Part shown: positions 6,548-12,445 of the stretch, piece by piece
Layout of the letters: each line of letters begins with the position of its first letter
Position numbering within the stretch: position 1 is the stretch's first letter
Assembly (NCBI GenBank): GCA_040004225.1
Contig: JBDUBI010000173.1
Coordinates: 1 to 18,205, forward strand
Source of the DNA: JALYUA01 sp040004225
Lineage (GTDB): Bacteria; Acidobacteriota; Thermoanaerobaculia; UBA5066; Gp7-AA6
Direction: 5' to 3'
DNA: 18,205 bases
Made by a program: the position numbers and the translations under genes
Notes under the pieces: generated by a model
What the model was told of the DNA's origin: nothing
Database searches by the model: none
Seen by the model: only the letters and a program-made list of their open reading frames with translations

Positions 6548-8203
6548 CTACTTCGCCCGATACACGATCTTCCCGCCCACGACCGTCGTCTCGACCCTCG
6601 CATTCACGATCTGACCGGCCGGCTCGCTCAGGATGTCTCTCGAGAGAACCACGAAATCCGCAAGCCTGCCGGGGGTGAGCGTCCCCTTTTCGCTCTCCTC
6701 GAACGCCGCCCATGCGGCGCCGCTCGTATAGGCGGTCAGCGCTTCCGTCACTCCGATCCGCTGCTCGGGGAACCAGCCGCGGGGATTGCGGCCGTCGATC
6801 GTGCGGCGGGTCACGGCAGCATCGATTCCCGCGATCGGCGACAGCGGGGCCACGTCCCAGTCGGAACCGAAGGCGAGGCGCGCTCCCGAGTCGAGCAGGG
6901 AGCGAAACGCATACGTCGTGCGGCAGCGTTCCCCCCCGAGGCGCTTCTCCGCCCAGCGTCCGTCGTCGATGGCATGGTACGGCTCCATCGAGGCGATCAC
7001 GTTCAAACGCGCGAAGCGCGGGATGTCCGCCGGCCGCAGGTGCTGGGCGTGTTCGATGCGGAAGCGCCGGTCGCGGGGACCGTTTGCCCGGGCGACGCGT
7101 TCGTAGACGTCCAGGATCTCGCGGTTCGCGCGATCGCCGATCGCATGGATCACGACCTGGAGTCCCGCCCGGTCCGCGCCGGCCACGCGCTCTTCGAGCC
7201 GCGAGAGAGGGATCGCTTCCGAGGCGAAGACGCCCGAGTTCTTCGGATCGTCCGCATAGGGCGCGTCGAACAGCGCCGTCGAGGATCCGAGCGAGCCGTC
7301 GGCGTATCCCTTGACGCCGCCGAGTCTCAGCCATTCGTCGTTCTTCATGGCCGCGCGGCGCTCAACCGCCTTTTCCCACCGGGAGAGCGGCAGCCGGTAA
7401 TGCACGCGCACGGTCAGCTCCCCGTTGCGGCGGAGCGTCTCCCAGGCGTCGAGGTCGCCGGTCTCCCCCGGGAGGTCCTGAACGGAGGTCACGCCGACGG
7501 AGGCTGCGTGGCGCATCGCCGTTCGGAAGCTCTCCAGCAACTCCCCCGCGGTGCGCGCAGGCCGGGCCTCGCTCACGGCGTCCATCGCGGCATCCTTCAG
7601 AACTCCCGTCGGCTCACCGCGAGAGTCCCGCACGATGACACCGCCCGGAGGGTCGGGCGTGTCGCGGGTGATCCGGGCGAGCTTCAGCGCGAGGCTGTTG
7701 CAGACCGACATGTGCCCGTCCTGCCGCGACAGGCAGGTCGGGTGGCCGCCGGTCGCCGGGTCCAGCATTTCGCGGGTCGGGAGACGCGGCGGCGTCCACT
7801 GCTCGTGGTCCCACGCGCCATCCGTCAGCCAGACGCCCGCGGGGCGGGTCCGGGCGAATTCGCCGAGCAGGCGCGTAAATTCCTGCGGGTCCTTCGTATG
7901 CCGGAGATCGAGCGCGAGGAGATTGAAGCCGCCCATCGACATGTGCGTATGGGCGTCGATGAAGCCCGGGACGACGCGGCGGCCGCCGGCGTCGACAACC
8001 TCGGTGGACGGCCCCCGCAGCGTCTCGATCTCCGCATCCGTTCCAACCGCGACGACGCGGCCCGCGCGCGCCGCGAGCGCCGAAGCCTCGGGCCGCGCAC
8101 GGTCCCCCGTCCAGATCTTCGCGTGAACCAGGATGAGGTCGGCGGGAGGCGACGCAGCCAATGCCACGGCGGTGATTAGAACGCTCCAGATATCAGAGTT
8201 CAT
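6548..8203 (-). CDS. YtcJ-type metal-dependent amidohydrolase, probably exported
   Basis: Predicted hydrolase of the amidohydrolase superfamily (COG1574/YtcJ-like); substrate unknown. The metal-binding TIM-barrel motifs are intact: HTH at 85-87 within GFIDAHTHM, H353 in VVIHAIGDRANREILD, H385 in RIEHAQHL, and D448 in FGSDWDVAPLSPIAGIDAAV. The C-terminal GTLTPGRLADFVVL and VVGGKIVY strands are typical of the composite beta-sandwich. At 551 aa it is full length. Residues 1-18 (MNSDIWSVLITAVALAAS) look like a short signal peptide or membrane anchor, suggesting envelope location. The ATG has no Shine-Dalgarno; instead GATAAT lies six bases upstream (see promoter entry). The frame is open further upstream but runs into the IS remnant, so the MNSDIW start is preferred. 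It precedes mutL on the same strand. Confidence 0.9.
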   Translation of the reverse strand: MNSDIWSVLITAVALAASPPADLILVHAKIWTGDRARPEASALAARAGRVVAVGTDAEIETLRGPSTEVVDAGGRRVVPGFIDAHTHMSMGGFNLLALDLRHTKDPQEFTRLLGEFARTRPAGVWLTDGAWDHEQWTPPRLPTREMLDPATGGHPTCLSRQDGHMSVCNSLALKLARITRDTPDPPGGVIVRDSRGEPTGVLKDAAMDAVSEARPARTAGELLESFRTAMRHAASVGVTSVQDLPGETGDLDAWETLRRNGELTVRVHYRLPLSRWEKAVERRAAMKNDEWLRLGGVKGYADGSLGSSTALFDAPYADDPKNSGVFASEAIPLSRLEERVAGADRAGLQVVIHAIGDRANREILDVYERVARANGPRDRRFRIEHAQHLRPADIPRFARLNVIASMEPYHAIDDGRWAEKRLGGERCRTTYAFRSLLDSGARLAFGSDWDVAPLSPIAGIDAAVTRRTIDGRNPRGWFPEQRIGVTEALTAYTSGAAWAAFEESEKGTLTPGRLADFVVLSRDILSEPAGQIVNARVETTVVGGKIVYRAK

Positions 8204-8209
8204 CCCCGG

Positions 8210-8215
8210 ATTATC
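8210..8215 (-). promoter_or_regulatory. Candidate -10 element of the amidohydrolase gene, possibly leaderless
   Basis: On the minus strand GATAAT (five of six to consensus) ends six bases before the ATG at 8203. Transcription would start at or next to the start codon. The only -35-like sequence at a workable distance is poor. There is no ribosome-binding site in this interval. Confidence 0.4.
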
Positions 8216-8270
8216 TGTCAGCCACCATCGAGGTTGAGCGCAGCACTGCTCCCTCGCCGCGCTCGGGGAG

Positions 8271-8461
8271 TGTTCAGCCCGGACAGATGGTGGACAGGTG
8301 TTCGGAGACATGGTGGGCACATTTACGGGCAGAAGATTGCGCTCAGGAGCGCCGATCCGATGCTGTGGAGCGAGGTATCCATCATGGGCCAGCGTGAGGA
8401 CAACGGCTCTCCGTGGGGCAGTGACAGCGACCATCGCTTCACAGAGCTCACCGCCTGGCTC
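8271..8461 (+). mobile_element. IS481-type insertion sequence remnant, internally deleted (left edge of island)
   Basis: Begins with TGTTCAGCCCGGACAGATGG and continues with two spaced ATGGTGG(A/G)CA direct repeats (8287-8296 and 8310-8319) around GTTCGGAGAC, the arrangement I know from IS481-family ends. An ATG at 8360 then starts MLWSEVSIMGQRE, typical of the transposase N-terminus, but it is joined in frame at 8398/8399 to DNGSPWGSDSDH and RFTELTAWL, which belong to the catalytic core around the second Asp. Roughly the first half of the transposase is therefore missing. Similarity ends at about 8461 and the rest of the element is absent. It cannot transpose by itself. Confidence 0.7.
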
Positions 8462-8545
8462 GGGTTCCGTCTCTGGACACGATTCTCGCGAGAATGGCTG
8501 CTGCGGGTGATCAGGAGACAATTCAAGGGCACCAGTCCGTGGTGA
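8360..8545 (+). pseudogene. IS481-family transposase, deleted and truncated
   Basis: Open frame of 61 codons: 13 residues of N-terminus (MLWSEVSIMGQRE), then a core segment of about 21 residues from DNGSPWG to ELTAWL, after which recognisable transposase ends and the frame reads through unrelated sequence to a TGA at 8543-8545. The N-terminal helix-turn-helix domain, the first catalytic Asp and the final Glu are missing. The piece is in frame across the deletion, but no activity is expected. Confidence 0.65.
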
Positions 8546-9086
8546 TCCACGCCACGACGCGCTATGAGAATCCCGGTGTCACCGCCGAACTGCCGATCGA
8601 GCAGCAGGCGCCGTCGAAGCGAAAAGAAGTCGAGGTGTGGCACGCGGCGGGCCAAGAGATCGGCCGACTTCGAGTCTACGTCGGCGGACAGGAGACGACC
8701 TTCGGGCAGGATCAGCTCAATGACGCTGACACCGACGAGAACGCGACCCGCGGGAACGCTCTCCATCCGTTCATGGAGCTGAAGAACCTGTACGCCGACG
8801 TAAGGTTGGGTGGAGACGCGAAGGTGGGAGGAGACGATGTATTCGTTGAGCTCGCGCCACCGAGGGGTGCGTCAACACGATTGTCAGTCTCGAACGCGAC
8901 ATCGCTGGTATTGCAAGCAGGAGTCCGAAAGGACGTCGGGCCATTTGCCGACTACCGCAACATCAACGAAGAGATGGTCGCGTTCGACGCACACTCAACG
9001 ATGCGTTGGGAGAAGCGACCATCGCCGTGAACGATGTCCGTTTCAGTCATCGGATACCCGACGCGGTGTTCGCGCCGAAGAAGTGA
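8462..9086 (+). pseudogene. 5'-truncated, frameshifted gene for a lipoprotein-sorting (LolA-like) fold protein
   Basis: From about 8464 the plus frame reads VPSLDTILARMAAAGDQETI, then VEVWHAAGQEIGRL, NLYADVRLGGDAKVGGDDVF, RGASTRLSVSNATSLVLQ and DYRNINEE. This resembles secreted beta-rich proteins of the outer-membrane lipoprotein-sorting type, in which a G.e.V.G.D.Y.v.L strand, a sugar- or lipid-free beta sheet and a D-Y-R-x-V-x-G segment recur. Near 9000 the frame breaks: the upstream frame stops at 9030, while the conserved tail (ALGEATIAVNDVRFSHRIPD, then AVFAPKK) continues in another frame from 9003 to a TGA at 9084-9086. The 5' end, including any signal peptide and start, is replaced by the IS remnant. 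An in-frame ATG at 8494 could still give a 178-aa product, but it would lack both ends. Family assignment is by recalled pattern, so moderate. Confidence 0.55.
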
Positions 9087-9137
9087 TCCACCGCCGCCGA
9101 CGGGCGGATTCGATCGCTGGTTCTTTTGCGATGTCCG

Positions 9138-9165
9138 CTGACTTTCGCATCGACCTATGTACAAT
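9138..9165 (+). promoter_or_regulatory. Promoter of the AraC-family gene, predicted leaderless
   Basis: CTGACT (9138-9143, four of six to -35) is separated by 16 bases from TACAAT (9160-9165, five of six to -10). The ATG at 9174 follows the -10 by only eight bases, so the transcript would begin at or within a base or two of the start codon. This supports 9174 as the start and excludes the upstream ATG at 9126. Confidence 0.5.
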
Positions 9166-9173
9166 CAAGCGAG

Positions 9174-10082
9174 ATGCACAGCATCATTTCGGGTCCGACC
9201 GTTTCACAGCAGCCGCTCCAGTTCGATGCCGTTTCCCCTGCCGCCGCGTTTCCGCGAGTGGCGAGGATCAGCGCCCGAAGTGCTGACGACGCTGGTGGAT
9301 CGTTCGGAACGTTGCTGCGGCGCGTCGAGCTCCCGGCGTCGGTGTTGACCTCGACCGTCTATGCGCCGCGCATCTCTCTGTCCCAACACGCCCATGCTTC
9401 CGCGTTCGTACTGTTTGTTCGGCACGGCAGTTTCGTGCAACGGCACGGCTGGCGGAGCGAGTGCCTCGAACGCTCCACCTGCATCTATCGTCCCGCGTGC
9501 GACGAGCACGCCGACGATTTCGACGCCAGCGGCGCGGTCCTGACTGCGATGGATCTCAGTCCGGCACTGGTCGATCGCCTGCGCGAGGCGGGCTTCGACG
9601 GTCAGCGCTTCAGTGTCCGATCGCCGTTCGTCCAACAGTTCGGCGATCGGCTCGATGCCGAGCTGGCGAGGCCGGACGCCATGTCGCAGATGATCGTCGA
9701 AGCGCTGGCGACGGACGTCATCGCCTTCGCATCGCGGCGAGGAAGACAGGGCAGCGCCGCTCGCAGCCAATGGCAGGAGCGAGCGCGACGCTTCATAGAA
9801 GACCAATTTGCTTCGCCGCTCACCCTCGCCGCAATCGCCGCCGCAGTCGGTGTGCATCCGGTTCACCTCGCGCGACAGTTCCGCGCGTCGCATGGATGCA
9901 CCGTCGGCGAATACATCCGTCGCTTGCGCGTCGCCTTCGCGCGGCAGCAGTTGGTCGCGACGGACCTGCCCATCGCCGCGATCGCGCTGGCCGCCGGCTT
10001 CTGCGACCAGAGCCAGCTGAGCAAGACGTTCAAACGGGTCACGGGACAAACGCCGGCCGCGTGCCGTGCGCAACATCGCTAA
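9174..10082 (+). CDS. AraC-family transcriptional regulator
   Basis: 302-residue DNA-binding regulator. The C-terminal ~100 residues contain the AraC double helix-turn-helix: RRFIEDQFASPLTLAAIAAA, VGVHPVHLARQFRASHGCTV, GEYIRRLRVAFARQQL, then DLPIAAIALAAGFCDQSQLS and KTFKRVTGQTPAACRA, which is the well-conserved second recognition helix. The N-terminal half (LLRRVELPASVLTSTVYAPR, HAHASAFVLFVRHGSFVQRH) looks like a cupin-type ligand-binding domain. Start chosen at 9174 because of the promoter immediately upstream; an ATG at 9126 would place that promoter inside the coding sequence. The serine hydrolase gene begins 64 bases downstream on the same strand and is the probable target. Codon choice looks less C-ending than in the flanking housekeeping genes, fitting foreign origin. 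Confidence 0.9.
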   Translation: MHSIISGPTVSQQPLQFDAVSPAAAFPRVARISARSADDAGGSFGTLLRRVELPASVLTSTVYAPRISLSQHAHASAFVLFVRHGSFVQRHGWRSECLERSTCIYRPACDEHADDFDASGAVLTAMDLSPALVDRLREAGFDGQRFSVRSPFVQQFGDRLDAELARPDAMSQMIVEALATDVIAFASRRGRQGSAARSQWQERARRFIEDQFASPLTLAAIAAAVGVHPVHLARQFRASHGCTVGEYIRRLRVAFARQQLVATDLPIAAIALAAGFCDQSQLSKTFKRVTGQTPAACRAQHR

Positions 10083-10134
10083 CAGAACACCAAACGCGCT
10101 TGCCTCTCACAAGACCGGGTGGCGGGTCGGGACC

Positions 10135-10140
10135 TACGCT
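10135..10140 (+). promoter_or_regulatory. Candidate -10 element of the serine hydrolase gene, possibly leaderless
   Basis: TACGCT fits the TANNNT form of a -10 and ends six bases before the ATG at 10147; there is no Shine-Dalgarno. AAGACC at 10111-10116 is a weak -35 at 18 bases. Regulation by the adjacent AraC-type protein would be expected in this 64-base gap, but I cannot pick out a clear direct-repeat operator. Confidence 0.3.
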
Positions 10141-10146
10141 GTAGAG

Positions 10147-12030
10147 ATGAGAAAGCATCCATCACTGCGAATCCGTTTCTTCCGCCTCCTGCCCGCGACC
10201 GTCCTTCTTCTCTCGGTCGCAGCGCCGAATCAGGCAAGTGGCGACACCGGTGACCTGACGGGACTCTGGAGAGCGAAGAAACGGTTCGGTCCCGACGCGC
10301 GCGGGACTCTGGTCATCCGGCGCCGCGGAGCGGTGTACACGGCGGACATAATCGGCCGCGTCTTGTCCATGAACAACGCGAACGGCGAGCTCCAGTTCGC
10401 CCTGCCAGGTGGAGAAGGCACGTTTCGCGGACGCCTCGGCGGCAACGGAATTATCCGCGGCCACTGGCTGCGCCCCGGCACGGCCGTCAATAGCTTGCAG
10501 AATGGCGCGCCGGTCAGCGCTTCTCCGGTCGTGTTGACGCCCGACGGTGCGAATCGCTGGCGTGGCCGCGTTGATCCGTCGGAAGACACATTTACGTTCT
10601 ATCTGCTCCTCCAGAAGCGGGACGACGGATCGCTCCGCGCCCTCCTGCGCAATCCCGAGTTCGACCTCGGCACGCAGCAAGGTGTCGAACGCCTCACCCG
10701 CGACGGCAACGCGTTGAAGCTGAAGGGCGTACGCCGCGGCAGGGAGCAGGATGTCGCCAGCGGTACGTACGACCATGACAACGACGTGATTTCGCTCGTC
10801 TTTCCGAGCCGCGGCGGTACCTATGACTTCATGCGCGACAACGACGAGAGCGCGTTCTATCCTCGCGGCAAACATCCCGGCCGGTACGTCTATCATCCGC
10901 CGCTCGCGCGTGACGACGGATGGTCGACGGGGTCGTTGGGCGCGGCCGGCATCGACCACGCGACCATGGAGTCGCTTGTCCAGAGAATCGTCGACATGCC
11001 GATGGACTCTCCCGACGCGCCACAGTTTCACGGTCTGCTGGTGGCGCGGCACGGGAAGCTCGTTTTCGAGGAGTATTTCCACAGACAGGACCGCGACCAG
11101 TTGCACAACACGCGCTCCGCAGCGAAAAGCCTCACTTCGATCGTGATCGGCGCCGCCATGCAAGCGGGCGTGCCGCTGAGACTATCCAGCCCCGTCTACC
11201 AGGTCATGAACGGCGGCGCGTTCCCGCCCAACCTCGACCCTCAGAAACGTGCCATGACCCTCGTGCACCTCCTCACCATGTCGTCCGGCTACTTCTGCGA
11301 CGACACCAACGACGACGCACCCGGGAACGAGGACAAGATGTGGGAGCAGAGCGCCGAGCCTGACTTCTACCGTTTCACGATGAACGTGCCGATGGCCACG
11401 CCGCCCGGAAAGAGCTCCGTCTACTGCAGCGCCAGCCCCAATCTCGCGCTGGGGATGGCCGGACGCGCGGCGCACGAAAATCCGATGTCGCTCTTCGATC
11501 GTCTGGTGGGCGGGCCAATGAAGATCCGGCGATACGAGTGGGGTCTCGATCCCGCCGGCAATCCGTACGGCGGCGGCGGCCCGAACCTGCTCCTGCGCGA
11601 TTTCATCAAGCTCGGCCAACTTCTCCTCAATGGTGGAACGTGGGAGGGTCACAGGATTCTCAGCAAAGAGTTCGCGGCGCGATCCGGCTCGCACCTATAC
11701 CACCTGCGCAATATCTACTACGGCTATCTCTGGTGGGGCGAAGACTATCCGTACAAGAACCGCACCGTACGCACGTACTCAGCGCGCGGTGCCGGCGGAC
11801 AGACCGTCACCGCAGTCCCCGAGCTCGATCTCATCGTGGCCACCTTCGCCGGAAGCTACAGCAGCCGCAAGGGGATGTTCGGAGCGTCTACGGATTCGAT
11901 TCCCCGCACGATCCTTCCGGCGGTGCGCGAGCCGGGCGATAGCAGGTACGCCCCCGTCGTCGAACGGGAGTATGTCAATCCTTACGGTCCCTCAACCGAC
12001 GGAAGTGCGGTGCGGCCCGACGCTCATTAA
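10147..12030 (+). CDS. Secreted serine hydrolase of the beta-lactamase / penicillin-binding-protein family
   Basis: 627-residue hydrolase. Residues 1-32 form a signal peptide (basic RKHPSLRIRFFR, hydrophobic LLPATVLLLSVAA, small residues near QASG). An N-terminal beta-rich domain follows (about 35-250, starting DLTGLWRAKKRF). The class C beta-lactamase-like domain occupies about 265-605: the nucleophile motif SxxK is S324-A-A-K327, the second motif is Y426-C-S428, and GAGGQ at 548-552 stands where KTG is found in true beta-lactamases. Such proteins are usually esterases, peptidases or D-aminopeptidase-like enzymes; antibiotic hydrolysis is not implied. The start at 10147 is chosen because it begins the signal peptide; an ATG at 10066 lies inside the AraC gene. 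The C-terminus after about 605 is polar and unrelated to the fold. It sits within the IS-bounded island, downstream of an AraC regulator. Confidence 0.88.
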   Translation: MRKHPSLRIRFFRLLPATVLLLSVAAPNQASGDTGDLTGLWRAKKRFGPDARGTLVIRRRGAVYTADIIGRVLSMNNANGELQFALPGGEGTFRGRLGGNGIIRGHWLRPGTAVNSLQNGAPVSASPVVLTPDGANRWRGRVDPSEDTFTFYLLLQKRDDGSLRALLRNPEFDLGTQQGVERLTRDGNALKLKGVRRGREQDVASGTYDHDNDVISLVFPSRGGTYDFMRDNDESAFYPRGKHPGRYVYHPPLARDDGWSTGSLGAAGIDHATMESLVQRIVDMPMDSPDAPQFHGLLVARHGKLVFEEYFHRQDRDQLHNTRSAAKSLTSIVIGAAMQAGVPLRLSSPVYQVMNGGAFPPNLDPQKRAMTLVHLLTMSSGYFCDDTNDDAPGNEDKMWEQSAEPDFYRFTMNVPMATPPGKSSVYCSASPNLALGMAGRAAHENPMSLFDRLVGGPMKIRRYEWGLDPAGNPYGGGGPNLLLRDFIKLGQLLLNGGTWEGHRILSKEFAARSGSHLYHLRNIYYGYLWWGEDYPYKNRTVRTYSARGAGGQTVTAVPELDLIVATFAGSYSSRKGMFGASTDSIPRTILPAVREPGDSRYAPVVEREYVNPYGPSTDGSAVRPDAH

Positions 12031-12121
12031 GGCGGAAAGCTCAAGGAGCGCGGCGGTCCCGGCGGGCGCTGCTACACACGGCGGTGCTCAGATGCTTCTG
12101 TGCTGCGCGCGTCGATCCCGA

Positions 12122-12172
12122 AGTCCATGGTCATGCGGTCAGGCAGGCCATAGCGGCGGCTGGCCTCTTCGA
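12122..12172 (-). pseudogene. Short IS481-type transposase relic in inverted orientation
   Basis: The minus strand reads VEEASRRYGLPDRMTMD, the conserved segment just before the catalytic DNG motif of IS481-type transposases. It is followed by FGIDARST rather than NGSPWG, and preceded by an in-frame TAA. Only about 17 residues are recognisable. It points opposite to the left remnant and ends at the residue where the left remnant's core segment begins. Confidence 0.55.
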
Positions 12173-12241
12173 CATCTTGTTATGTCACCAGAAAATCGCC
12201 CAGATCAATCTCAACACTCAGCGATAACCTTCTCAAAAACC

Positions 12242-12258
12242 GTCCACCAGGTCTCCGG
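12242..12258 (-). mobile_element. Possible second IS481-type terminal repeat (right edge of island)
   Basis: GTCCACCAGGTCTCCGG matches the reverse complement of the left-end segment at 8302-8318 (GCCCACCATGTCTCCGA) at 14 of 17 positions. It lies outside the minus-strand transposase relic, the mirror image of the left side, where the IS end lies outside the plus-strand relic. Short and degenerate, so only tentative. Confidence 0.4.
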
Positions 12259-12266
12259 TCCATCCA

Positions 12267-12289
12267 GGGGAGAGGGTTGGGGTGAGGGG
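12267..12289 (+). repeat. G-rich dispersed-repeat motif
   Basis: GGGGAGAGGG-TTGGGGTGAGGGG (complement read as CCCCTCACCCCAACCCTCTC) is a motif seen between genes in many high-GC proteobacterial genomes, where it commonly yields spurious peptides such as PSPQPSP on the opposite strand. It also has four G runs and could form a quadruplex. There is one copy in this window. Confidence 0.5.
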
Positions 12290-12445
12290 ACCCGCAGGTA
12301 GACTGCACACGCGCCAACGTCCTGGTCAATCCCCGCGGGAGAGCGCTGGATGAGGAGGCCCCGGCAGACGTTGCTATTTACGACTGTCGCGCTCCGGGAA
12401 GATGGGTGTGGGCCGGAACGAGCGACCATGGAAGAAAGGCGCCAG

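Larger units (their letters stand above)
12031..12445. other. 415-base non-coding region at the right edge of the island
   Basis: Lies between the convergent serine hydrolase and ppdK genes. It contains the minus-strand transposase relic (12122-12172), an IS-end-like sequence (12242-12258) and a G-rich dispersed-repeat-like motif (12267-12289). The remaining stretches (12031-12110 and 12300-12445) show no convincing gene, no clear terminator and no RNA gene. Confidence 0.5.

Noticed and set aside
6486..7334. Upstream extension of the mutL frame into the amidohydrolase
   Set aside because: The extension has no MutL similarity and overlaps the conserved barrel of the amidohydrolase; the GTG at 6485 lies just before the conserved MutL N-terminus.
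8394..8450. GTG-initiated signal-peptide-like reading (RTTALRGAVTATIASQ)
   Set aside because: It is an out-of-frame reading of the transposase remnant, whose own frame gives DNGSPWG; not a real start of the broken downstream gene.
8204..8521. Upstream extension of the amidohydrolase frame
   Set aside because: It would run through the IS end and transposase remnant on the opposite strand and would bury the signal-like N-terminus.
9126..9173. Alternative upstream ATG for the AraC gene
   Set aside because: A -35/-10 pair lies between this ATG and the one at 9174, so the transcript would start after it.
10066..10146. Alternative upstream ATG for the serine hydrolase
   Set aside because: It lies within the AraC coding sequence and would place 27 polar residues before a clear signal peptide.
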